Assembly: GCA_014730235.1 (NCBI GenBank)
Contig: WJIO01000195.1
Span: forward strand, 1-13,922
Direction: 5' to 3'
Source: Candidatus Poribacteria bacterium
GTDB taxonomy: Bacteria; Poribacteria; DTPJ01; WJIO01
DNA: 13,922 nt
Below the pieces are notes generated by a model. That model did no database searches. It saw only the letters and a list, made by a program, of their open reading frames with translations, and was not told the origin of the DNA. The translations under genes and the position numbers were made by a program. Below are positions 7,577-13,922 of this stretch, one piece after another; within the stretch, counting starts at the first letter, position 1; every line of letters begins with the position of its first letter.

Positions 7577-7674
7577 ATAGATTGTAAACCGTAAATTATT
7601 TTCGCAAATGCAGGAGATAACAGTTAACAAATCACAACAATGTATTGAAATTACTAGGTTTACGGAGAATCTAT
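7577..7674. repeat. Imperfect inverted repeat
   Basis: ATAGATT then CCGTAAA (7577-7583, 7589-7595) recurs inverted as TTTACGG then AATCTAT (7659-7665, 7668-7674). The inner spacers differ (5 and 2 bases). It sits directly upstream of the TTGACA promoter; it may be an operator pair, a decayed small element, or chance in A/T-rich DNA. Confidence 0.3.
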
Positions 7675-7678
7675 TATA

Positions 7679-7707
7679 TTGACAAAAATATATTGATGAG
7701 GTAAAAT
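7679..7707 (+). promoter_or_regulatory. Sigma-70-type promoter for the orphan exported-protein gene
   Basis: A perfect TTGACA at 7679-7684 is followed after exactly 17 bases by TAAAAT at 7702-7707. RNA would start near 7714, giving a leader of about 240 bases that contains the whole miniature element at 7740-7860 before the GTG at 7953. Confidence 0.65.
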
Positions 7708-7739
7708 AAGATCAGAAAGCAATATTTAGTAAATATTAT

Positions 7740-7860
7740 GGCTCTTGCTGGTTCAGTGTTGTTATAATTGAAAATTCTCTCAGCTTTGTTATTCCTGCCT
7801 TTGCAGGGATGACAGCATAAAGAAGTTTCTTGTCTTTAAAACACTGAACCTGGAAGAACC
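7740..7860. mobile_element. Miniature inverted-repeat element (MITE), copy A, 121 bp
   Basis: The element starts GGCTCTTGCTGGTTCAGTG and its other end is the inverted match GGTTCTTCCAGGTTCAGTG; over 21 terminal bases 18 pair. It is flanked by a perfect 8-bp direct repeat, AATATTAT, at 7732-7739 and 7861-7868, the mark of transposition. The centre is a hairpin, ATTCCTGC-CTTT-GCAGGGAT (7791-7810), with one mismatch. No transposase is encoded, so it needs one in trans. The GGCTCTTC-type tips with 8-bp A/T-rich duplications recall ISL3-family ends; that link is inference. Copy B lies at 8536-8658 in the opposite orientation, with 77 of 81 core bases identical. Confidence 0.85.
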
Positions 7861-7952
7861 AATATTATTAAAGCTCTTATAATTAAGTAATTAAGCTTGT
7901 TTATTGATGACCCAAGGATCAAATAAAAAAACTACACAAGGATGTGATAACA

Positions 7953-8531
7953 GTGAGGTATTCGCATGTTTTGGTAATATGTGTTACTTTTACTGTATTC
8001 GCTTTTTCCTCTGTGTTTCCTCAAGACAACCAGATATTTATTCCCGAACCTGAAATTTGTCCTACCGATAATAATGAATCTCCGTTAGATTTAGACTGGC
8101 TTGTTGAGCGTTATGATCTGGACTGGATAGAACAGCATTTCGATCAATATTACGGGGAATATTACAAGCCCTGTGAGGATTTTATTAATAATAAACCCAG
8201 AGAAATTGCTGGTAAATTTGGATTGAGTAATATATTTGTGGATCCAAATTTTCAGAGATATGAGGATACTAAATTAGTTCTGAGCAGGAGTTTCTGGGAT
8301 AAAAAGTTTGTTTTTAAATACTATGCTCCAGTAGGGGATTTAACGAAGTTCAGCTTATCTGTTTCTATAAAACCATATGATTCAGTCAGCTTTATAGCAA
8401 AAGGTGATATAGACGGAGATTTTAGTATTGCTATTCTAGCAAATAGGCCTTTAGGACGGCTAAAAAAGGAACCGGAGGAATTAAGGCGTATCAAGCAATA
8501 CCTTAATAATGCCAAAGGTGTACTTTATTAA
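7953..8531 (+). CDS. Orphan exported protein of unknown function
   Basis: I do not recognise this protein of about 192 residues. It opens with a signal peptide (basic RYSH, then hydrophobic VLVICVTFTVFAFSSVF). The mature part begins with an acidic, aromatic region holding two DLDW units (DLDWLVERY, DLDWIEQHF) and a tyrosine-rich stretch (DQYYGEYYKP), then alternating hydrophobic strands (residues about 105-165: KLVLSRSF, KFVFKYY, FSLSVSI, SVSFIAKG, FSIAILA), which suggests a beta-sheet domain facing the periplasm or outer membrane. I favour GTG 7953 because AAGGA at 7938-7942 lies ten bases upstream; GTG 7944 is in frame but too close to that SD. The gene is alone between two inverted MITE copies. 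Codon use is like its neighbours. Confidence 0.7.
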   Translation: MRYSHVLVICVTFTVFAFSSVFPQDNQIFIPEPEICPTDNNESPLDLDWLVERYDLDWIEQHFDQYYGEYYKPCEDFINNKPREIAGKFGLSNIFVDPNFQRYEDTKLVLSRSFWDKKFVFKYYAPVGDLTKFSLSVSIKPYDSVSFIAKGDIDGDFSIAILANRPLGRLKKEPEELRRIKQYLNNAKGVLY

Positions 8532-8535
8532 ATTT

Positions 8536-8658
8536 GGCTCTTCCGGGTTCAGTTTGTTAAAGACAAGAAACTTCTTTATGCTGTCATTCCTGCAAAGGCA
8601 GGAATAACAAAGCTGAGAAAATTTTCAAATTATTACCATACTTAAAACCGGAAAAGCC
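8536..8658. mobile_element. Miniature inverted-repeat element (MITE), copy B, 123 bp, inverted relative to A
   Basis: This copy begins GGCTCTTCCGGGTTCAG; its right end inverts to GGCTTTTCCGGTTTT, with 12 of 15 terminal bases matching. It is flanked by a perfect 8-bp direct repeat, TTAAATTT, at 8528-8535 and 8659-8666; the first copy contains the stop codon of the preceding gene. The central hairpin ATTCCTGCAAAGGCAGGAAT (8586-8605) has a perfect 8-bp stem and an AAAG loop. Bases 8546-8626 match copy A (7770-7850, reverse strand) with four differences and no gaps. It lies between convergent genes and has no coding capacity. Confidence 0.85.
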
Positions 8659-8669
8659 TTAAATTTTAG

Positions 8670-9119
8670 TTAAAAATTCCTATTGCTGTCCAGAAGTATA
8701 GTAACAGGCCCATTATTTACCAATTCAACCTCCATAAAAGCCTGAAAAATACCCGTCTTTACTTCCAAACCTATATCCTTTATAGCCGATACATAGAATT
8801 CATACAATTTTTCTGCTTCATCCGGTTTTGCTGCGTTAGCAAAACTTGGTCTGCGACCTTTACGACAATCACCATATAGAGTAAACTGGGATATAACCAT
8901 TATATCACCTTTTATATCTATAAGAGACAGATTCATTTTTCCTTCTTCATCCTCGAATATTCTCAGGTTTGCCGTTTTGTCCGCCAGATATTGGGCGTCC
9001 TGTTCTGAATCACCTTTACCAACACCCAACAAAACCAGCAATCCCCTGGATATAGATGAAATTAACTGGTTATTTACTTTAACTGAAGCCTTATTTACCC
9101 TTTGTATAACAGCTCTCAA
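8670..9119 (-). CDS. dtd: D-aminoacyl-tRNA deacylase
   Basis: A 149-residue cytoplasmic proofreading enzyme that removes D-amino acids wrongly attached to tRNA (and glycine from tRNA-Ala in the DTD family). The typical start MRAVIQRV, the SQFTLYGD motif (77-84) and the Gly-cisPro motif NGPVT (136-140) are present, and the length is normal. The start is TTG at 9119; it is right because it gives the invariant family N-terminus and has AGGA seven bases upstream. It is the last gene of the pyrK-pyrD-pyrB-dtd run, 26 bases after pyrB. Its stop is only a few bases from MITE copy B; before that insertion it would almost have touched the convergent exported-protein gene. Confidence 0.95.
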   Translation of the reverse strand: MRAVIQRVNKASVKVNNQLISSISRGLLVLLGVGKGDSEQDAQYLADKTANLRIFEDEEGKMNLSLIDIKGDIMVISQFTLYGDCRKGRRPSFANAAKPDEAEKLYEFYVSAIKDIGLEVKTGIFQAFMEVELVNNGPVTILLDSNRNF

Positions 9120-9145
9120 TATTTATTCCTTATATTTATTTTGAA

Positions 9146-10249
9146 TTATTTGGAAGTTTGATCTATGTCCACCGGTTCATATCCGCAGTAGATACAACCT
9201 AGCATAAGCTCTGATACTACCTCGAATTCCGGTTTCAGGTATTTTTCATGATTAAGAACGCATTGGGGGTTTGGACATTTCTTATTTACCATAACAGTTC
9301 TGGGAGGGGGTTCAGACTTAACAGAATCAGGTATTTTCAATGCTCCCAGCAGAAGGGCTGTTATGGCCATACGAACCCGTACACCATAGCCTGATTGCCT
9401 GAAATAAAAAGCCCTGTCGTCTGTATCCACATCATATGCTATTTCATCTACTCGAGGAAGAGGATGAAGTATAATCATTTCTCTTTTTGCAAGATCCAAA
9501 AGGGATTTATCTATAACATATTTACCTGATACGGAATTATAATCAATATTTTCCGGCAAACGCTCCTTTTGTATTCTGGTCATATAAAGAACATCCAGTT
9601 CAGGGATAACATCCTCAAGCCTTGTAGCTGTTTCTATTTCCCTTTTATATTTTAATTTCAACCTTTTTTTAACGTTATCAGGCATCTGTAAAGCTTCAGG
9701 AGATATACATACTATATTAGCACCTAATCTTGCCAAGGCATATACCAAGGAATGAACAGTTCGGCCGTATTTCAAATCACCGCAAAGACCTACGTTCAGT
9801 TCACCAATTGGCCCCATATGTTTTCGTATGGTATACAGATCATAGAGTGTTTGAGTTGGGTGTTGATGGCTGTTATCGCCGCCATTTATTACAGGAACGC
9901 TTGCATAATCAGCCATAAGTTTTGGTGCACCGGCCAGAGGGTGTCGTAATACAATAATATCTGCATAATCGGACATAATACGGGCTGTATCTGCAATAGT
10001 TTCACCTTTTACAACAGATGTATTATCCGGGTTATCAAAGCCCAAGACACTACCTCCCAGACGCATCATTGCACTTTGAAAAGAGAATCTGGTACGAGTG
10101 CTGGGTTCATAAAACAGAGTTGCCATTATTTTACCACGACAAAGAAGCGGTGTTCCAGATTCGATTATACCAGCCATATCGTCGGCTATATGAAATATAT
10201 GTTCTATCTGCTGGTTTGAAAGATCGTCTATAACTATAAAGTCTTTCAC
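9146..10249 (-). CDS. pyrB: Aspartate carbamoyltransferase catalytic chain fused to a PyrI-type zinc domain
   Basis: A 367-residue enzyme joining carbamoyl phosphate and aspartate, the committed step of pyrimidine synthesis. Catalytic landmarks are STRTR (50-54), VVKGET (79-84), HPTQ (130-133), KYGRT (160-164), TRIQKER (224-230) and HPLPR (262-266). The catalytic chain usually ends near 305-310; here a linker with EPPPRT leads to C325-x4-C330-x21-C352-x2-C355, inside KCPNPQC and LGCIYCGYEP. This matches the zinc domain of the PyrI regulatory chain (E. coli spacing 4/23/2), yet PyrI's N-terminal nucleotide-binding domain is absent. I chose GTG 10249, with AGGGGGG eight bases upstream and the family-typical start KDFIVIDDLS; an in-frame ATG at 10267 would add six residues but lacks an SD. 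Confidence 0.93.
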   Translation of the reverse strand: MKDFIVIDDLSNQQIEHIFHIADDMAGIIESGTPLLCRGKIMATLFYEPSTRTRFSFQSAMMRLGGSVLGFDNPDNTSVVKGETIADTARIMSDYADIIVLRHPLAGAPKLMADYASVPVINGGDNSHQHPTQTLYDLYTIRKHMGPIGELNVGLCGDLKYGRTVHSLVYALARLGANIVCISPEALQMPDNVKKRLKLKYKREIETATRLEDVIPELDVLYMTRIQKERLPENIDYNSVSGKYVIDKSLLDLAKREMIILHPLPRVDEIAYDVDTDDRAFYFRQSGYGVRVRMAITALLLGALKIPDSVKSEPPPRTVMVNKKCPNPQCVLNHEKYLKPEFEVVSELMLGCIYCGYEPVDIDQTSK

Positions 10250-10269
10250 TTTTTTGACCCCCCTCATTA

Positions 10270-11205
10270 TCAGAGCGTTTTCAGACTTCCAGTTAATTCC
10301 TGCAGTGATTTTATGTGGTTATCTATCATAAATTTTTCTATACCTAATATTACCTCTGAAACTGCCTGTGGATTAACAAAATTTGCTGTACCCATTGCCA
10401 CTGCCGATGCACCGGCTATCATAAATTCTACTGCATCTTCGGCTGTCATTATACCACCCATACCGATCACAGGAATATTAACAGCATCGGCAACCTGCCA
10501 CACCATTCTTACGGCTACAGGACGGACAGCAGGACCGGAAAGTCCACCGGTAATGTTAGCCAGCTTTGGCTTTCGTGTCTTTATATCAATAGCCATACCC
10601 AATAAAGTATTAATTAGAGATAGAGCATCTGCTCCGGCTTCTTCGGCATTTTTGGCAATAGTGACAATGTCAGTTACATTTGGAGTAAGTTTTGCTATTA
10701 TTGTAAGTTCAGTAACAGCCCTTACGGATTTTACCAGATTAAACGTGGTAGAAGCATCTCCCCCGAAGGCCATACCACCACAAGATACGTTGGGACACGA
10801 TATGTTTATTTCAATACCGGATAATCCTTTGACAGAATTCAACCTGGAAGCCAGTTTAACATAATCTTCTATATCTTCGCCAGATATGCTTGCTATTACA
10901 GGAACACCAATTTCACCAAGAAAAGGCATTTTTTCTGTTATGAATTTCTCAAGACCTACATTCTGCAATCCAATAGCATTCAACATACCCGCGGGAGTTT
11001 CACATACTCGGGGTGGTGGATTTCCTAATTTTGGTTTCAGAGTTATGCTTTTTGCTACTATGGCCCCTATACTTGCCAGATCGATGAAATCCGCGTATTC
11101 TTTGCCATAGCCAAATGTCCCAGATGCAACCATAACCGGGTTTTTCATGGAAATATCTGCAATTCTTACTGAAAGCTCTGGTTTACCGATTTCTATTAAT
11201 CCCAT
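10270..11205 (-). CDS. pyrD: Dihydroorotate dehydrogenase, class 1B catalytic subunit
   Basis: A 311-residue FMN-dependent barrel enzyme that oxidises dihydroorotate to orotate in the cytoplasm. The class 1 base is cysteine C137 in NISCPNV, as expected for classes 1A/1B rather than the serine of membrane class 2. FMN and substrate motifs are ASGTFGYG (27-34), AKSITL (51-56), GNPPPR (61-66), MLNAIGLQN (74-82) and PVIGMGGI near the C-terminus. Class 1B works with PyrK, which is encoded directly upstream and overlaps by ten bases, so the two are surely made together as a PyrD2-PyrK2 complex using NAD. The ATG gives a short extension before the conserved KNPVMVASG. An AGAG just upstream is a weak SD, fitting translational coupling. 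Confidence 0.96.
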   Translation of the reverse strand: MGLIEIGKPELSVRIADISMKNPVMVASGTFGYGKEYADFIDLASIGAIVAKSITLKPKLGNPPPRVCETPAGMLNAIGLQNVGLEKFITEKMPFLGEIGVPVIASISGEDIEDYVKLASRLNSVKGLSGIEINISCPNVSCGGMAFGGDASTTFNLVKSVRAVTELTIIAKLTPNVTDIVTIAKNAEEAGADALSLINTLLGMAIDIKTRKPKLANITGGLSGPAVRPVAVRMVWQVADAVNIPVIGMGGIMTAEDAVEFMIAGASAVAMGTANFVNPQAVSEVILGIEKFMIDNHIKSLQELTGSLKTL

Positions 11206-12020
11206 ATTAACTCTCTGGCATTAAACACAGGTCCATCCTTACAAACCATTTTATATTCCAATTTATTACCAGAACTTACAACGCGACATGCGCAACCCAT
11301 GCAGGCGCCGATACCACAGGCCATACGCTCTTCCAGTGAAACATAGGTCTGAATTCCTTTTTCTTGTCCTATATAAGCCACTGATTTAAGCATAGGTATG
11401 GGACCGCAGGCAAAGATGCAGTTCTGTTCTGTTGATATTATGCCATCATTTATAAGTTTTAAAAGTAATTCTGAAACAAAACCTTTGTAACCTCTGGAAC
11501 CGTCATCAGTAGCAATGTGTATTTTGACCCCCAGATCATTCAGGTCGTCTTCCCCAATTAACTGTTTTTCTGTAGCTACACCTAATAGTACATGTATATC
11601 CTGATCTGTCATACCCTCTATAAGACTCATAAGGGCAGCAATACCCATTCCACCTGACACTATTATAGCTTTCTGGCATTTTTTATCCACAGGAAAGCAT
11701 TTGCCCAATGGACCTACAATCAACAGATTATCTCCAACACATTTTTCCGCAAGGATTTTAGTACCTTTTCCTACCACACGAAAAAGTATCTCAAACTCTT
11801 CTCCCTGAGATCGAAATACAGCCAATGGTCGGGATAAAAGGGGATCATAGGAGTTACTAACCTGAACATGTATAAATTGACCGGGTTTCGAGTTTAAAGC
11901 TATATATGGACAATGTAGTTTTACACGAAAGTGTTCGGGTTTAACCTGATCTATAGAAATGATCCGTGCATCCGTTATTCTTTTTGGTACGCAAGTCTGA
12001 TTATTTACCAGGAAAGACAA
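11196..12020 (-). CDS. pyrK: Dihydroorotate dehydrogenase electron-transfer subunit
   Basis: The FAD and [2Fe-2S] partner of PyrD, passing electrons from FMN to NAD. Up to 274 residues: a ferredoxin-reductase-like FAD domain (PGQF at 46-49, RPLAV at 64-68, GPLG at 103-106), an NAD-binding domain (VSGGMGIAAL, 121-130; FACGP, 203-207), and a C-terminal iron-sulfur site C235-x4-C240-x2-C243-x16-C260. The start is uncertain. TTG 12020 directly abuts the only good SD (AAAGGGG, with no spacer), whereas CTG at 12011 is eight bases from it; a CTG start would be rare. An out-of-frame ATG at 12036 opens an 11-codon reading frame. First gene of the pyrK-pyrD-pyrB-dtd operon. Confidence 0.95.
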   Translation of the reverse strand: MSFLVNNQTCVPKRITDARIISIDQVKPEHFRVKLHCPYIALNSKPGQFIHVQVSNSYDPLLSRPLAVFRSQGEEFEILFRVVGKGTKILAEKCVGDNLLIVGPLGKCFPVDKKCQKAIIVSGGMGIAALMSLIEGMTDQDIHVLLGVATEKQLIGEDDLNDLGVKIHIATDDGSRGYKGFVSELLLKLINDGIISTEQNCIFACGPIPMLKSVAYIGQEKGIQTYVSLEERMACGIGACMGCACRVVSSGNKLEYKMVCKDGPVFNARELIWD

Positions 12021-12074
12021 CCCCTTTAAAGCCCATTTACTTAGGGATAATATGGAAAAAAGTGATTTTTCTTC

Positions 12075-12102
12075 ATTATCACACCAAACCCGAAAGAATC
12101 AA
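12075..12102 (-). promoter_or_regulatory. Probable promoter of the pyrKDB-dtd operon
   Basis: On the minus strand TTGATT (12102-12097) and GATAAT (12080-12075) are separated by 16 bases, with a TG just before the -10. RNA would start near 12068, about 48 bases before pyrK. No pyrR-type attenuator hairpin was seen in the short leader. Confidence 0.5.
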
Positions 12103-12137
12103 AAAGTTAACTGTAGGTTGGAATTCACAGACTTAAC
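12101..12137 (-). terminator. Probable terminator after the deacetylase gene
   Basis: On the minus strand, six bases after the deacetylase stop, GTTAA-gt-CTGT (12137-12127) pairs with ACAG-TTAAC (12114-12106) around a 12-base loop, followed by five T residues (12105-12101). The stem is A/T-rich and has a two-base bulge, so termination may be partial. Its T run overlaps the -35 of the pyr promoter. Confidence 0.45.
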
Positions 12138-12143
12138 TAAATC

Positions 12144-12977
12144 TTATGGCTTTAACCAACTAACTAACAAGCTTGCATAAGCACACCTGTTTATTAAAAG
12201 ATTCTTAATTTTTTGTCTGTAAGGAAGTAAGCCGGGATGCAAATCTCCAACTTTGGCCCTAAAGGCCTGCATATTGTCTAAAGAATATACAGCAATCCTT
12301 GGTAGGGAATAGGGATACTTAAAACCAAAATTCAACAATTCAGGACGCAGACAAAATCCGATCTTATATTCCATTGTTCTGGTTAAATCTATAACTTTAT
12401 CGTTGTAACAACCATAAGGATAGCTCAATGAGAAAATAGTCTCTCCCAGTTTGTCCTCTAATTCATGCTTTGATGCCTTAAGCTCATATTCTAATGATTG
12501 ATGATCCTGAGTTGTAAAAAATTTATGATTTACGCCGTGTGACCCAAAACAAATACCGTTAGCAAACATATCTTTAATTTGAAACCAATTCAGATGCTTA
12601 AATCTTGGGCCAGGGCTTTTGTCCCATATGTTATTTTTGCCTACATAGCCGGTAGTAATAAAAATAGTAGCCGTAAAATCATACTTGTGCAAAATCGGGT
12701 AAGCGTATTTATATACACCCGCATAACCGTCATCAAAGGTTATAAGAATAGGCTTTCTTGTAGAAAGTAAAGGATTTTCTGAAACAGATAAGTCTGAATT
12801 TGAATAATATCCTACTATATCCTGAATTTTCAGGCTCGTATATCCTTCATCTTTCAGAAAACTGATTTGTTTTTCAAACCTTCTGGGTGATATAGATGTT
12901 ACACCCAATTCCAGCTTTTGATCGACTTTATGATAAGCGAGAACCGGAAAATTTCTGTTAGCTACCTTCCCTTGCAT
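12144..12977 (-). CDS. Polysaccharide deacetylase (NodB-type, carbohydrate esterase 4)
   Basis: A 277-residue metal-dependent deacetylase that removes N- or O-acetyl groups from sugar polymers. NodB motifs are clear: TFDDG (80-84, with D82 as the presumed base and D83 as metal ligand), H147-x3-H151 in SHGVNH as the other metal ligands, SYPYG (185-189) lining the groove, and PRIAV (226-230). LAYHKV near the N-terminus is common in the subgroup that acts on exopolysaccharide or peptidoglycan. No signal peptide is visible, so a cytoplasmic role on a lipid-linked or nucleotide-linked sugar is possible. The ATG overlaps the end of lpxD by 20 bases and has no strong SD, implying coupled translation. 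Together with lpxD it suggests a lipid A or surface-polysaccharide step; substrate unknown. Confidence 0.9.
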   Translation of the reverse strand: MQGKVANRNFPVLAYHKVDQKLELGVTSISPRRFEKQISFLKDEGYTSLKIQDIVGYYSNSDLSVSENPLLSTRKPILITFDDGYAGVYKYAYPILHKYDFTATIFITTGYVGKNNIWDKSPGPRFKHLNWFQIKDMFANGICFGSHGVNHKFFTTQDHQSLEYELKASKHELEDKLGETIFSLSYPYGCYNDKVIDLTRTMEYKIGFCLRPELLNFGFKYPYSLPRIAVYSLDNMQAFRAKVGDLHPGLLPYRQKIKNLLINRCAYASLLVSWLKP

Positions 12978-13922
12978 TATTTATTTCTTTTTCCAGTTCT
13001 CCTATCCGTTTTTCCATTGTCTGAATTTTTTCCATTAACGCCGGAAGTCTGCGCATACTCGCCTGAACTCGTAGTTCTTTTGTATGAGGCATGGCAGGAC
13101 TGCCTGAATAAATGCAAGGGCCTGGAGGAATATCCTTACTCACTCCCGAACGAGCGGCAAATTGGGCATCATCACCAATAGTTATATGCCCCACAACACC
13201 GGATTGGGCAGCCAGTATAACTCGATCTTTGATCTTTGTGCTGCCAGCAATTCCCACCTGAGCGATGATTACACAGTCTTCACCTATTTCTACGTTGTGG
13301 GCTATCTGAACCAGGTTGTCAATCTTTGTTCCGCGACCTATTATGGTTTCCCGTAGGCCTCGATCAATAGTCACACCTGCCCCTATCTCCACATCATCTT
13401 CAATAATGACTGTACCGATCTGAGGAACTTTGTGGTATCTATCGCTAACCTGAGCAAAACCAAACCCGTCACTGCCAACAACAGTTCCGCTGTGAATTAT
13501 AACCCTTTCACCAATCCTGGTCTCTTCTCTTATAGTAACGTTGGGATATATATAAGTATCATTGCCAATCTCTGTATTATCACCTATATATACAAAAGGT
13601 GATATTACAACCCTTTCACCGATTTTTACATTGTCTCCAATAAAAGCATATCCCTGTATCCAGGCGTCTTCACCAATTTCTACATCTGTACCAACAATAG
13701 CCTTTGTGTCTACGCCTTTACCTCTTTTTTGTCGATTTTTAGCAAAGGCTTCAACAACTTTGGCCCAGGCCCAATATGGATTTTCAACCTGAATCATTGG
13801 CTTATCGTTGTATTGAATGGTTTTCCAGCTTATAATGGCGGAAGCTTTAGTCCTTTTTATCTGGGATACATATCTTGGATTAGCGACAAAGGTTATCTCT
13901 CCATGCCGGGCCTCCTTAATAC
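12958..13922 (-). CDS. lpxD: UDP-3-O-(3-hydroxyacyl)glucosamine N-acyltransferase, 5' end off the window
   Basis: The third acyl step of lipid A synthesis: transfers a 3-hydroxyacyl chain from acyl carrier protein to the glucosamine nitrogen. The frame is open to the right edge; ATG 13797 is only an internal methionine, since upstream codons read [11 protein letters not shown], part of the LpxD N-terminal uridine-binding domain. About 320 residues are visible. A left-handed beta-helix of hexapeptide repeats (such as VEIGED, VKIGER, TEIGND) contains the catalytic histidine in [10 protein letters not shown] (visible residue 208; E. coli His239, so about 30 residues are missing). GSDGFGFA and [10 protein letters not shown] are typical. 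The C-terminus is a helical, charged tail ([17 protein letters not shown]), expected for trimer packing. It proves a didermal, LPS-making host. Confidence 0.95.
   Translation of the reverse strand, partial: IKEARHGEITFVANPRYVSQIKRTKASAIISWKTIQYNDKPMIQVENPYWAWAKVVEAFAKNRQKRGKGVDTKAIVGTDVEIGEDAWIQGYAFIGDNVKIGERVVISPFVYIGDNTEIGNDTYIYPNVTIREETRIGERVIIHSGTVVGSDGFGFAQVSDRYHKVPQIGTVIIEDDVEIGAGVTIDRGLRETIIGRGTKIDNLVQIAHNVEIGEDCVIIAQVGIAGSTKIKDRVILAAQSGVVGHITIGDDAQFAARSGVSKDIPPGPCIYSGSPAMPHTKELRVQASMRRLPALMEKIQTMEKRIGELEKEINNAREGS

Larger units (their letters stand above)
7381..7952. other. 572-bp noncoding stretch with promoter, palindrome and mobile repeat
   Basis: This A/T-rich divergent intergenic region has no credible gene. 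It holds the upstream region of the minus-strand aldolase gene, an 18-bp palindrome at 7533-7550, an imperfect inverted repeat at 7577-7674, a strong + strand promoter-like sequence at 7679-7707 and the miniature element at 7740-7860. I found no well-supported promoter for the aldolase; the A/T-rich bases at 7401-7431 hold only poor matches. Confidence 0.8.

Noticed and set aside
7871-7883. TATAAT at 7878-7883 as the promoter of the exported-protein gene
   Set aside because: No acceptable -35 lies 16-18 bases upstream; the pair at 7679-7707 fits much better, though a minor start here cannot be excluded.
7740-8658. Calling 7740-8658 a single transposon with the gene as cargo
   Set aside because: Each end element has its own perfect, different 8-bp duplication, which indicates two separate insertions and not one composite event.
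7740-8658. CRISPR repeats or integron-type attachment sites for the repeated GCAGG-type hairpins
   Set aside because: Only two copies exist, inverted and about 800 bp apart, with transposon-type ends; no regular spacers, integrase or attC core sites are visible.
10313-10864. A long open frame on the + strand inside pyrD (183 codons)
   Set aside because: It lies wholly opposite pyrD, whose motifs are complete; the translation is low-complexity (Ala/Ile/Thr/Ser-rich), as expected for an antisense shadow.
13797-13799. ATG at 13797 as the true start of lpxD
   Set aside because: The same frame continues to the window edge and encodes recognisable LpxD N-terminal sequence ([11 protein letters not shown]); the gene is simply cut by the window.

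Overview
The window looks like chromosomal sequence from a low-to-middling-GC (roughly 40% by eye), didermal, LPS-making bacterium. lpxD and two tandem family-9 heptosyltransferase-like genes point to lipid A/LPS synthesis. Non-ATG starts are common (TTG, GTG), Shine-Dalgarno (SD) sites are purine-rich, and genes often overlap as ATGA or TTGA. The gene style suggests an uncultivated FCB-type lineage, but that is an impression, not a demonstrated placement. There are no RNA genes, CRISPR arrays or complete insertion sequences.

Left block (2-5007, + strand): a tightly packed, translationally coupled cell-envelope operon. It runs: small membrane protein (5' end uncertain), PAP2 phosphatase, two GT9 glycosyltransferases, a YidD-domain protein with an apparent signal peptide, and two tandem paralogues with an export signal, TPR-like helices and a C-terminal membrane domain. 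An NtrC-type sigma-54 activator (5065-6453) follows, with its own near-consensus sigma-70 promoter buried in the end of the preceding gene. A terminator at 6534-6565 closes the block and faces a convergent class I aldolase-family gene (6592-7380, - strand).

Middle block (7381-8672): the most unusual part. A 572-bp noncoding stretch holds an 18-bp perfect palindrome, a strong promoter-like sequence (TTGACA-17-TAAAAT) and a 121-bp miniature inverted-repeat element. It leads to one orphan exported-protein gene (7953-8531). A second copy of the element (123 bp, opposite orientation) lies directly at that gene's stop codon. Each copy is flanked by its own perfect 8-bp A/T-only target duplication (AATATTAT and TTAAATTT), so they are two independent insertions of a non-autonomous mobile element. 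Together they bracket the gene as roughly 120-bp inverted repeats.

Right block (8670-13922, - strand): a pyrimidine operon transcribed pyrK-pyrD-pyrB-dtd, and upstream of it a second unit, lpxD-polysaccharide deacetylase. A probable terminator/promoter pair at 12075-12137 separates them. PyrB is a noteworthy fusion: a full catalytic chain carrying only the four-cysteine zinc domain of the PyrI regulatory chain, without the nucleotide-binding allosteric domain. lpxD runs off the right edge.
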